The notes under the pieces are model-generated. The model searched no databases. It saw only the letters and a program-made list of their open reading frames with translations, and was not told the DNA's origin. A DNA stretch of 12,709 nucleotides from Zygnema cylindricum (taxonomy: Eukaryota; Streptophyta; Zygnematophyceae; Zygnematales; Zygnemataceae): contig JBBHKE010002102.1 of NCBI GenBank assembly GCA_037447655.1, positions 64,001-76,709 on the forward strand. Direction: 5' to 3'. Below are positions 1-7,489 of the stretch, piece after piece. Each line of letters starts with the position of its first letter. Within the stretch, counting starts at the first letter, position 1. The position numbers and the translations under genes were made by a program.

Positions 1-1018
1 CTTGATAGTGAAATCTTCCATGGCCTGAGAAAATGCAATTTGCTTATCGGCGATGAGTGAGTGGCCTAACTCGTATTTTACCGGAGTCTCCTGCAAGCAC
101 TTCACCCAGTGGTGCCAGCTACGCGTCGGAAATGCAGTTGTCCAGTACGGTGCCGGACCAGGAAACAATAAAATTGTGGATTGAACGGCTGTATAGGCCG
201 GGATTTCCCAAGACATATGACTGGGGTTGAGGAAAACATAGATGGAGATGTCCTTAACCGCAGGTGTGAGAGAAGGGAAGAGAAAAAACTGAAATGGATT
301 TCCCTTGAGACTATGAGAGGTGCGAGAGGAAACAAGACGTGAAGGAGTCGCCGTATTCCCCCCCCCAAGCTGGTTGCACGGGGTGATTCTGTACGTAGCG
401 ACCAGCTGCAAGGCCGAGACCTAAGACAAATGATAAAGACTGAGGATCCATGACCCTACCCAACAAAGTGCAACGTTGTCTGTTTGTAAGGCCGGGGGCC
501 GCAGTAGTGCCTGGGATAAAATGCATGAGATGCTCCGATTTTGTGGCCGTAGGCTCCTCTAACTATCCAGTGACATTATTCCGGAGCATGCCTGGACCGT
601 TATGAGAGTATGCATGGGAATTAGGGTAAGACAATAAAGTAGGAAGGACCTTGAGGGGCTTGCCATGTACATTAATTTTGTAATTCGGATGGTAGTCATA
701 TTGGACACATGATTCGACTTGGTGGAAGGGAAGCAAAGCGGTTGTAATGTCTATAGTGGCAGGTCGTAGCAACAAGTTAGCCTCAAGAATACGACCAACA
801 TCGATTAGGTTTGTCTATTTGGAGCCAACCCGAGGTGCCAATGACCCAAAGGTTTTAGAGGATAGTGAGTGGACGATTAGAGCCTCCATCAAGTCTTGGA
901 ATCCCTTGAAGGTTTGAAAGACGCAGATTCACAAAGAAAGCAGGTCCATCTTCAACAGAGGAGACAAAGGAAGGAGAGGTGGTGGATAAAAGAGCGGAGA
1001 AGGAGACGACCACACAAA
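1..1018 (-). pseudogene. Unidentified degraded protein-coding remnant
   Basis: I do not recognise this protein. One minus-strand frame stays protein-like from about 1018 to 366, broken only by stops at 929-931 (TGA), 815-817 (TAG) and 563-565 (TAG). It includes stretches such as DVGRILEANLLLRPATID and KINVHGKPLKVLPTLLS. At a run of nine C at 358-366 the better reading moves to another frame, which is open from 420 to 1 and leaves the window still open (WHHWVKCLQETPVKYELG). Composition is that of a globular protein with many Pro, Leu, Trp and His, without an obvious signal peptide or zinc motif. It lies head to head with the gag remnant of element A, so a TE truncation junction falls near 980-1085. 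It could be an old TE protein, a host gene fragment or an integrated viral gene. That it once coded is inferred from frame persistence only. Confidence 0.4.
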
Positions 1019-1676
1019 TAGTAACTAGTTCAACATTCATGTCACCTATTCCGATGAACGAGGAGAATGATACTGAAACCTGCGACTTCAACAATATGGC
1101 GGCTAAGCACTTCATCCTACGCCATCTTACTCAAGGACTTGCATGTCTTTATTTGCAAGTAGAAAGGGCATCCAATCTGTGGATGGCTCTCATAGAGATG
1201 TACCGAAGTGGTACGATTCAGCAACAACAGTTGGTTGTTCAAAAAGTTAAGAAATATGTATACAAAGGGGGGAAGATGTTGGATTTTTGCAATGAGCTTG
1301 CTACACTCTTCATGGAGCTAGAGAATGCGGGAAAAGATTTTAGTGAAAAGAAAAGGTTAACTGTTTACTCATGAAATTACCCAATGAGTTTGAGAACATA
1401 GTCAACAGTGTGCAGGATTTGCCGGACTCAAGGTGGATATGGAACTCAGTGGTAGGGATGATTCTTGTTCGGGAGAATACGATTGAGATCCGAAGGGGAG
1501 GAAAGAGTGGCCAAGCCTTGGCAACTGCGACCGATTGGAGGAACAAGGATTCCCGGAAACCAATCGGAAACTATGGGGGGAGGGAGCAAAAAAATCAGAC
1601 CGACGAGTTCGGACGAAGGGCTCCCAAAGGTTTATATAATTTTTGTAAGAAACTTGGGCACTATATGGCAGAGTAA
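979..1676 (+). pseudogene. gag: Copia Gag (UBN2 capsid domain and zinc knuckle), broken
   Basis: Gag forms the particle that packages the element RNA. The capsid core is visible from about 1090 (AAKHFILRHL, then LWMALIEMY, then LFMELENAG), which is the usual UBN2 pattern. A frameshift near 1346-1370 moves the reading to the next frame, where LLMKLPNEFENIVNSVQDL follows as expected after the capsid helices. At 1630-1676 a CCHC knuckle is recognisable but damaged: the first Cys is now Tyr (TAT), the CKKLGH core stands, and the last Cys is a TAA stop (1674-1676). The frame before 1085 is Lys/Glu-rich, opens only with GTG at 979, and may not be Gag at all. The true N-terminus is missing. Confidence 0.85.
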
Positions 1677-2682
1677 ACTAAGCTAACCGAGCTTCGGTTA
1701 AAGGAGGGGCAGTCCGGTGGTACCCCGAGAGGAAAGAAAAAGGCCCTTGTGACATAGGTACATGAGACGGAATTCGAGGACAAGGACGATGAGCTCCTTT
1801 TAGATGAGGAGTAGGAGGCGAAAAATGAGGTCAAAATTCCACGAAGGCAGAAATGTGCTTACCGTGGATTGAAAGGTGAAGCAGGTTCGATAGTAGATTC
1901 AGGTGCCTCCATGCTTATGTGTAAGGATAAGCACATGTTCACTAAGATAAGAAAGATTCCCACCGTAAAGATACAATACACAAATGGCAAGATAGTCACT
2001 ACTACTCTTGTAGGATCGGTAGATCTAAAAGTGCTAGTAGAAGGAAAGACATCTATAGTAACATTCTCCGATGTATTGTTTATTCCGGAGCTGAACAAAA
2101 ACCTCATCTTTACATCTGTATTAGATGATAAGGTTTTTTTCACTAGCACTAGGGAAGGAGTCTTTACTGCTAGTTTTGAGGAGGAGGTCTATTTCATTCC
2201 TGAGAAAGGTAGCCAACGGATGTTTAGGCTAATTTTAAGTAATGAAACAAAGAAACTTTATTTGGCTGGTGTTCATGATATAATGATGTGGCATAAGAGG
2301 CTTGGGCATGTGAATCTAGATAAGTTAGGACAGATGAAAAAGATGGGAGTGGTAGAAGGGGTTCAGTTCAGTGAGAGTGATGATATAAGTGATTGTAGTG
2401 GACGTGCTCAAGGTAAAGCACACAGATTACCTTTTCCTAAAATAGCCACCTATAAGGGAGAAAAAATTCTAGATATAGTACGCACAGATATTTGGGGACT
2501 GGCTAAAGTGCCTTCACCGGGGGAGAAGAGATTTATGATGACCATCACTGATGATTGGTTTGGTATTCTCGGGTGTATTTTTTGAAAAACAAGTCAGAAG
2601 CTCATGATTGTTTTAGACAATATAAAGCATGGAGCGAAAAACTCCATGACGCTCCAATTAAGGGAGTAAGGAGTGACAATGG
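1677..2682 (+). pseudogene. pol: Copia protease, pre-integrase and integrase N-part, broken
   Basis: The same frame as the zinc knuckle continues, with TAG stops at 1755-1757 and 1812-1814. The aspartic protease has its catalytic DSGAS at about 1899-1913, preceded by SIV. The pre-integrase zinc-binding region follows with MMWHKRLGHVNLDKL near 2284 and CSGRAQGKAHRLPFPK near 2395; the second Cys of the CxxC pair is changed to Arg. The integrase core starts with the first catalytic Asp in RTDIWG near 2480. A TGA at 2583-2585 interrupts it, and the reading resumes in the same frame (KNKSEAHDCFRQYKAW) up to the second catalytic Asp in RSDNG, where the reverse solo LTR cuts in. Protease normally frees the Pol enzymes and integrase inserts the cDNA; this copy can do neither. 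Confidence 0.92.
2678..2682. repeat. Left target-site duplication AATGG
   Basis: AATGG directly precedes the TG end of the reverse LTR and recurs at 3739-3743. Five base pairs is the usual duplication for copia integrases. Removing the LTR and one copy restores the SDNGGEY reading of the integrase, which confirms the boundary. Confidence 0.92.
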
Positions 2683-2775
2683 TGAAACTGTGAGACCTCA
2701 ATAAGTCCTGAGAGTGGACAACTTCCAAGAAGCCTCTAGGATAACCCTGACCCCTTTGTGTTTCAGCAAAAATAA

Positions 2776-2841
2776 CTGCCACCCTGGCAGAAAATAACTC
2801 CGACCAACTTCACCTGTGTGAAGGCAAGACTCCCCTGAGTC
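2776..2841 (-). other. Three-hairpin module in solo LTR (downstream of promoter)
   Basis: On the minus strand the order is GACTC/GAGTC (2837-2841 with 2828-2832), CTTCAC/GTGAAG (2818-2823 with 2808-2813) and CTGCCA/TGGCAG (2785-2790 with 2776-2781, loop of 3). The same three stems occur in the other two family-A LTRs. Confidence 0.6.
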
Positions 2842-2892
2842 GATAGCAAAAAGAATCTCTGAATTTGCTCCCGTGAGCAGTAAATTATGGAC

Positions 2893-2906
2893 GGTCAAAG
2901 TTGACC
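2893..2906. promoter_or_regulatory. Inverted W-box pair GGTCAAAGTTGACC
   Basis: A 14-bp near-palindrome with TTGACC on each strand, the core bound by WRKY factors. It is present at the matching place in all three family-A LTRs, just after the predicted transcription start. Binding is inferred from the motif only. Confidence 0.5.
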
Positions 2907-2950
2907 TTTTGTACAAAAGCTCTCTGGGAGAGAAGGTCCTATCTTCTAAT

Positions 2951-3153
2951 TTTTCTAAGTCCTATCTCTCTCACAAACTCTATCTACTGATGTACGGAGC
3001 CATTCAGATTATACTTCCGTACACAAAAGTACAGCTGTTGGTGTACTTTCTGTACGAACATTCTACGACATGGCCTAAATGTGGACACGTGGTATATCCG
3101 GATTCCCTCCCTTAATCCTCGTATGCCGCGATCCAATGTCATTCCGCCACGTG
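2951..3153 (-). promoter_or_regulatory. LTR promoter of reverse solo LTR
   Basis: Reading on the minus strand: G-boxes CACGTG at 3148-3153 and 3086-3091, five GTAC cores between 3055 and 2992, a decayed CCAAT position, and GGACTTAGAAAA at 2962-2951 where the LTR at 9462-10504 has a TATAAAA. If active it would drive antisense RNA through the integrase, protease and gag remnants. Confidence 0.55.
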
Positions 3154-3496
3154 TTATCCGATGTGGCGATGACCACAAACTGCAGAAATCCTCTTCTGCG
3201 ATCTCGGCATTAATTCCGGCCGTCCGATTAAATTCACATTTAATCGTAGCCGTAATAAATACATGCGCGGTATTCGTTTCACTTAAGGAATAAATGCGCG
3301 GTATTGCTTTCGTATCCGTACCGGAATCCGTACTTTTACATTTACTAGATATATGTCTCCCATAAACAGTTACGGTTAAATCAACTATCATACGTTTAAA
3401 TGTTTGAATAAATATCAAACCCTATAATATGTAACACTACTTCTACACTTAACGGCTAAGGCTAACGGCTACCGGCTGTCTACCGCCTGGTAGGTA

Positions 3497-3513
3497 CCAG
3501 GATCAAATCCTGT
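3497..3513 (+). other. tRNA T-arm-like sequence, antisense in LTR
   Basis: CCAGG-ATCAAAT-CCTGT forms a five-pair stem (one weak end) around a seven-base loop like a tRNA T-arm, and GGATCAAATCC resembles a Pol III B box. It lies on the strand opposite to the LTR. No matching acceptor 5' half or D-arm is seen, so this is not a tRNA gene. Confidence 0.35.
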
Positions 3514-3738
3514 GGCCGGCACATATCTTAAAGTAAATAAAACCCCTAACTAAAATATATTTTCCCGTAAACCTTTGGATAGCCTAGGTAGCTATGGCTC
3601 TAGCTCTCTCTCCAATTTCTCAGTGACTGCGACAAGTTTGACAGTTAGAGAGAGAAGTTAGAGGTAGACTGCCTCGGCTTCTTTCTTATTTCAATATAGA
3701 CCTAGAAAATACTTTAAAAAACACCATTAATTTCTACA

Positions 3739-3743
3739 AATGG
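3739..3743. repeat. Right target-site duplication AATGG
   Basis: Perfect partner of 2678-2682, directly after the CA end of the reverse solo LTR. The integrase reading (NGGEYTS) resumes from here. Confidence 0.92.
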
Positions 3744-4535
3744 TGGAGAGTATACTTCTAACTAGTTAGAGGATTTTCTGAAGGAAGATGGTGTCCAACA
3801 CCAAAAGACAGTTCCAGAAAACCTTGAACAGAATGGGGTAGCTAAAAGGTTAAATAGAACACTAAGTGATAGTGCTAGAGTATGTTGTCAAATAAAAAGA
3901 TAGGAAAAAGGTTTTGGGCAGAAGCAATGAACTGTGCTAATTACCTCAAAAATAGAGATCTTACTTCATCTATAAAAAATCAAACACCTTATGAGAGATG
4001 GACAGGTCGGAAACCAGACATATCTCACTTAAAGGTTTTCGGCAGTCAAGTATTCAGTGTAGATACAGATCAGTCTAATTGGAAGCTAGATCCTAAAGGA
4101 AAACCGGGATAATTGTTAGGATATCATGAGGATGTTAAAGGATATAGAGTTTATGATCTAAAAAGGGAAGATATAATCTTAGTAAAGCATCTAGTAGTTA
4201 TGGATGAAGGAAAGTCTGTTGATCCCTTCAAATATACAAAGTCAGTAAAAATCAGATTTGAGTCAGAAAATTTTGATGACTTTGAGCTTCCTAACTATCC
4301 AGGTTTTAAAGAAGATGTCATTCTTGCAAGTACAAATCAGACCGAAAAGGACTCGGCTGCGGAAACTCCAGTGACAACTCTACCCGGACGGAAGACGTGG
4401 TGGAAATTGACTCGGAATCAAGGGACAGAGGAGAAGCCGAGATTGTTCGAAAGAATCAACGAGAACCATCTATTCCGGCTTCAGATTTTGAGGGGGGAAG
4501 GAGAAGTAGCAATGATTGCTAGAAAAACAGGTTAA
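3739..4535 (+). pseudogene. pol: Copia integrase C-part and linker, broken
   Basis: This is the second half of the integrase split by the solo LTR. NGGEYTSN is followed by a TAG at 3763-3765. The catalytic Glu region is present as LEQNGVAKRLNRT at about 3826-3863. A frameshift at about 3876-3882 leads into MLSNKKIGKRFWAEAMN and then TPYERWTGRKPDISHLKVFG, the conserved end of the core. A TAA at 4110-4112 interrupts the GKPG-LLGYHEDVKGYRVYD segment. After about 4385 the better reading moves to another frame (EDVVEIDSESRDRGEAEIV), the acidic linker usual between integrase and reverse transcriptase. Confidence 0.92.
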
Positions 4536-5237
4536 TAACAAGGTAACAAAACTATCTCATCAAGATGAACCTCAAACTTATGGAGAGGCGATGACTTGTC
4601 CAGAAAGGAACTGGTGGAAGACAGCCATCAATGAGGAGATGGCCTGAATTATGGCAGCCGATACTTAGGAGCTGGTGGATTGTCCAGCTAACCGAAAACC
4701 AATCGGTTTTAAGTGGGTTTTCAAATTAAAATTGAACTCGGATAACACAATTAAACGCTACAAGGCCAAATTAGTGGCAAAGGGATTTACACAAAAGGAG
4801 GGAATTGACTACGAAGAAACCTTTGCTCGGGTCGTCAGATTTCCCTCCCTCCGCATACTTCTCAGTCTCGCAGCAGCGGAAGACATGGAGGTCCACCAGA
4901 TGGACATCAAGACAGCCTTCTTCCATGGAGAATTGGAAGAGGAGATCTTCATACAACAACCCGAAGGATTTGTGGAGGAAGGAGAGGAGAGTAAAGTATG
5001 TCGGTTGATTAAATCTCTTTATGGTTTGAAACACGCACCTCGATAGTGGAAAAAGAAGCTTGATGAATTTTTTACCGGTCTAGGATATATCCAGTTCAGC
5101 TCAGATCACTAAATCTATGTTTTCGAAGATGAGGAAGGTTTTATTTTTATTGCAATTTATGTTGATGATTTGCTTGTTTTAAGTAAATCAATGGAAAAAA
5201 TTATAAACTGAAAACCGATCTTAAGAGGGGATTTGAA
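4536..5237 (+). pseudogene. pol: Copia reverse transcriptase, broken
   Basis: Reverse transcriptase copies the element RNA into cDNA. The reading contains ERNWWKTAINEEM, then a TGA (4645-4647) and a TAG (4666-4668) that replaces the Trp of the usual TWELV motif. It then stays open with GFKWVFKLK, RYKAKLVAKGFTQKEGIDYEE, the catalytic Asp in VHQMDIKTAF near 4900, and SLYGLKHAPR. A TAG at 5044-5046 stands where Gln is normal, and a TAA at 5110-5112 follows DH. The YVDD active site is intact at 5158-5169. A frameshift near 5195-5210 follows. Most nonsense changes fit single C-to-T or G-to-A transitions. Confidence 0.94.
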
Positions 5238-6151
5238 ATGAAGGATATGGGGGAAGCAAAATATATTTTGGGAATTCAAGTAGAAAGAGACCGGAAAAGA
5301 AAGATTATAAGATTAACTCAAAAAGAAGCAATAGGGAACATGCTTGAAAAATTTCAGATGAATAAAGCAAACAGTTGTACAACTCCAATGGAGTTGAAGA
5401 AGGGAAGTGAGGGGAGTGAGGAAAAAGGAGTCATAGTCTTAGACGAAGAATTATCTCCTGAAGAACAGAAGTTCATGCAGACTATTCCTAACATGCAAGT
5501 AGTGGGAAGTCTAATCTATTTTATTAATTGTACTCGACCGATTTAGCTGCAGTTGTAGGAGTGCTGAGTAGAAGTCTAAATGCTCCCACTAAGAGGGATT
5601 GGGAGGCAGCTAAGAGAGTCTTTAGATATTTGATAAGAACTAGGGATCTATGGTTGCATTTGGGTGGGGAGAAAACTGACATCACTACTTCGAGTGATGC
5701 CAGTTAAAGTGATGCTCCGATGAGGAGATGCACTTCTGGATATGTATTATATGTGGGTGATAGTGCTTACAGTTGGAGTAGCAAACAACAAAAAAATATT
5801 CCTCAGTCCACCATGGAGGCTGAGTATATGGCCTCTTGCTCTGCTTTAAAAGAATTGATGTGGGTCAAGTCTTTGCTTGGTGGGCTTGGTCATATTAATA
5901 CTGGTGTGCAGAAAATATTTTGTGATAATCAGGCAGCAATCGCTATTTTTGCCAATCCTAAACATCATTTTAAAGCCAAACACATGGACATTAGACTCAG
6001 CTTTGTTAGAGAGAAAGTAGATAACAAAATAATCATTTTAGAGTACCGACCAGATACTGAGATGGTAGCATATATAATGACCAAACTTGTGCCTTCCCCT
6101 AAGCTAATTTTCTGCAGGGAGAAGTGTGGTCTGAAATTAAAGATTGACTAG
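5238..6151 (+). pseudogene. pol: Copia RT connection and RNase H, broken
   Basis: RNase H removes the RNA strand during cDNA synthesis. MKDMGEAKYILGIQVERD opens the RT-RNase H connection, and MQVVGSLIYFINCTRP follows. One lost base near 5536-5540 shifts the frame to DLAAVVGVLSRSLNAPTKRDW. RNase H shows its first catalytic Asp in SSDAS (about 5695), a TAA at 5705-5707 just after it, then RRCTSGYVLYVGD, the catalytic Glu in STMEAEYMAS (about 5812) and Asp in CDNQAAI (about 5923). KHMDIRLSFVREKV and the natural TAG at 6149-6151 end the polyprotein, only 5 bp before the polypurine tract. Confidence 0.94.
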
Positions 6152-6156
6152 AAAAT

Positions 6157-6164
6157 AAGGGGAG
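6157..6164 (+). promoter_or_regulatory. Polypurine tract of element A
   Basis: AAGGGGAG lies directly before the TGTAGAAATT start of the LTR, where the plus-strand primer of reverse transcription is cut by RNase H. Its position and sequence fix the LTR boundary. Confidence 0.9.
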
Positions 6165-6402
6165 TGTAGAAATTAATGGTCCATTTTAAAGTATTTTCTA
6201 AGTCTAAATAGAAATATAGAAAGATACCGAGGCAGTCTACCTCTAACTTCTCTCTCCAACTCTTTAACTTGTCACAGTCACTGAGAAATAGGAGAGGAAG
6301 CTAAAGCCATGGCTACCTAGGCTCTCCAGAGGTTTGCGGGAAATATATTAGTTTATTTACCGTTAGGGGTTTATTTACTAAAAGGGTATATGTTGCATCC
6401 AC

Positions 6403-6412
6403 GATTTGATCC
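6403..6412 (-). other. Antisense B-box-like site in LTR
   Basis: GATTTGATCC here is the reverse complement of GGATCAAATC, matching the T-arm-like site at 3497-3513. The copy at 9674-9683 is GATTTTATCC. Conserved place in U3 of family-A LTRs. Confidence 0.35.
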
Positions 6413-6748
6413 TAGTACCTCTCGGATGGTAAGGCCGGTAACCGGTAGCCTTATCCATTAAGTCTAGAACTAGTGATACATACTATTAGGTTTGAAATTT
6501 AGTTAAACATTACCTCGTAGGATAATTCATTTAACTGAAACTGTTTACGGGATACATAAATCTAGGAATGTCTAAGTATGAATCAAGGTACGGACAAGAA
6601 ACATGTACCGCGCATTTGTTTCAATAGCGAAACGAATACCGCCCAGGTTTTTATTACGACTACGATTAAATGTGCATTTAATCGGACGTGAATGCCGAGA
6701 TCGCGGAAGAGGATTTCGGCGGTTTTTGGTCATCGCCACATCGGATGA

Positions 6749-6953
6749 CACGTGGCAGAATAACATTCGATCGCGGCATCTCCGAGGATTAAGGGAGCAA
6801 ATCCGTATATACCACGTGTCGACATTTAAGGCATGTCGTACAGTGTCCGTACATAAAGTACACTGGCAGCTGTACTTTTGTGTACGGAGGTGTAATGTGA
6901 TTGGCTCCGTACATCAGTAGATAGAGTCTATGAGAGAGATAGGACTTAGAAAA
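6749..6953 (+). promoter_or_regulatory. Promoter of 3' LTR of element A
   Basis: G-boxes CACGTG at 6749-6754 and 6813-6818 are followed by six GTAC cores starting at 6838, 6849, 6858, 6872, 6882 and 6909. An inverted CCAAT box (ATTGG, 6900-6904) lies between the last two. GGACTTAGAAAA at 6942-6953 sits where the 9462-10504 copy has a good TATAAAA, so the TATA here is mutated (T to G). Transcription would start about 25-35 bp later. Function is inferred from motif content and conservation among copies. Confidence 0.6.
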
Positions 6954-6997
6954 ATTAGTATATAGGACCCTATCTCCCAGAGAGCTTCTATACAAAA

Positions 6998-7011
6998 GGT
7001 CAACTTTGACC
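6998..7011. promoter_or_regulatory. Inverted W-box pair GGTCAACTTTGACC
   Basis: Same 14-bp inverted pair of TTGACC cores as at 2893-2906 and 10280-10293. It lies about 45 bp after the TATA-like site, so it would be in the 5' end of the transcript. Confidence 0.5.
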
Positions 7012-7062
7012 CTCCATAACTGACTGCACAAGGGAGCAAATTCAGAGATTCTTTACGCTATC

Positions 7063-7128
7063 GACTCAAGGGAGTCTTGCCTTCACGGGGGTGAAGGTGG
7101 TCAGAGTTTTTGTCTGCCAGGGTGGCAG
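7063..7128 (+). other. Three-hairpin module in R/U5 of 3' LTR
   Basis: Stem 1 is GACTC-AAGG-GAGTC (7063-7076), stem 2 is CCTTCAC-GGGG-GTGAAGG (7080-7097) and stem 3 is CTGCCA-GGG-TGGCAG (7114-7128). All lie downstream of the predicted start and so would be in RNA. Loops differ between LTR copies while most of the stems are kept. Confidence 0.6.
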
Positions 7129-7221
7129 TTGTTCTTGTTGAAACACAAAGGGGTCAGGGTTATCCTAGAGCCTTCTTGGAAGCTGTCCATTCTGAGGACT
7201 TATGGAGGTCTCAGAGTTAGA

Positions 7222-7489
7222 ACGGCTACGCCTTGCTCTGCAGATCTGAGGTTCGAGTCTTGTCGAACTTAACCTTTTGTTGAGAGTGACTTATTTTACT
7301 CTTTAGCCCTTCCTGTGGAGCTAAGGCGGCCATGGCTAAACCACCTTCTTTATCATTCAGTGACTATAACAAGTATGGTGGCTAGAAAGAGGAGGTGGAA
7401 GCAACTTGTCCGCCCTTTTCTTTTTCCTATTTTACTGATCTATTTAGACCTAGAAAATACCCTATAAATTTAGTAATTTCAACAGTAGG
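7222..7489 (-). mobile_element. Truncated LTR of a sister subfamily, reverse orientation
   Basis: Read on the minus strand it starts TGTTGAAATTAC at 7489 and follows the family-A LTR start with many differences: GACCTAGAAAATAC, a GCCATGGCT segment, a CAGTGACTATAACAAG segment and the ACGGCTAC block. It stops abruptly at 7222 where element A's LTR ends, which fits A having inserted into it. The other half would lie beyond A's lost 5' end. Its right end lies against the RNase H remnant of element B. Confidence 0.75.
7250..7259 (+). other. B-box-like GGTTCGAGTC in sister LTR fragment
   Basis: This is the position homologous to the T-arm-like site of the family-A LTRs, but here it fits the tRNA B-box consensus GGTTCGANTC fully. 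The following acceptor-like half is not recognisable. Confidence 0.4.

Larger units (their letters stand above)
2683..3738 (-). mobile_element. Solo LTR of family A, reverse orientation, inside integrase
   Basis: 1056 bp with TG...CA ends (TGAAACTG at the left, TTTCTACA at the right). It is the reverse complement of the LTR at 6165-7221 over its whole length, and of the LTR at 9462-10504 with more divergence. No internal region is present, so this is a solo LTR left by LTR-LTR recombination. It splits the integrase core between the second catalytic Asp and the catalytic Glu. It carries the family promoter, the GTAC array, the inverted W-box pair and the three hairpins, all facing upstream toward gag. 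Long open frames inside it are shadows. Confidence 0.95.
979..7221 (+). mobile_element. Element A: 5'-truncated Ty1/copia retrotransposon
   Basis: Gag, protease, integrase, reverse transcriptase and RNase H follow in copia order, then a polypurine tract and an LTR with TG at its start. No matching 5' LTR exists in the window: the region before 979 has none of the LTR landmarks, so the element is truncated or rearranged at its 5' end. The reading is broken by many stops and frameshifts and by a reverse-oriented LTR at 2683-3738, so it cannot move by itself. The bases after its LTR (ACGGC, 7222-7226) would be one copy of its target duplication; the partner is lost. Family membership is certain. 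The lineage within Copia looks Tork-like from the integrase and RT motifs, but that is a guess. Confidence 0.93.
6165..7221 (+). repeat. 3' LTR of element A
   Basis: 1057 bp starting TGTAGAAATTAATGG and ending at AGAGTTAGA, where the two sister copies end in CA, so the terminal CA is mutated here. It aligns end to end with the reverse complement of 2683-3738 and with 9462-10504. U3 holds the antisense T-arm-like site, two G-boxes and the GTAC array; R/U5 holds the inverted W-box pair and three hairpins. The open frames inside it overlap these promoter modules and are not taken as genes. Confidence 0.95.

Noticed and set aside
855-1115. 86-codon minus-strand frame over the start of the gag remnant
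   Set aside because: Over 1085-1115 the plus strand is clearly Gag. The protein-like minus reading at 815-1018 lies in another frame and is described with the 1-1018 remnant.
2984-3418. 144-codon minus-strand frame, with a similar plus-strand frame at 6603-6920
   Set aside because: They share a C-terminus ending GSVHQ, but only because the two LTRs are similar in nucleotides. They overlap the promoter modules, the third LTR does not keep the frame, and reverse frames there are equally similar.
7216-7262. tRNA-like string GTTAGAACGG followed by GGTTCGAGTC
   Set aside because: The anticodon and acceptor stems do not pair, and the string crosses the junction between two LTRs. It is kept only as a B-box-like site.
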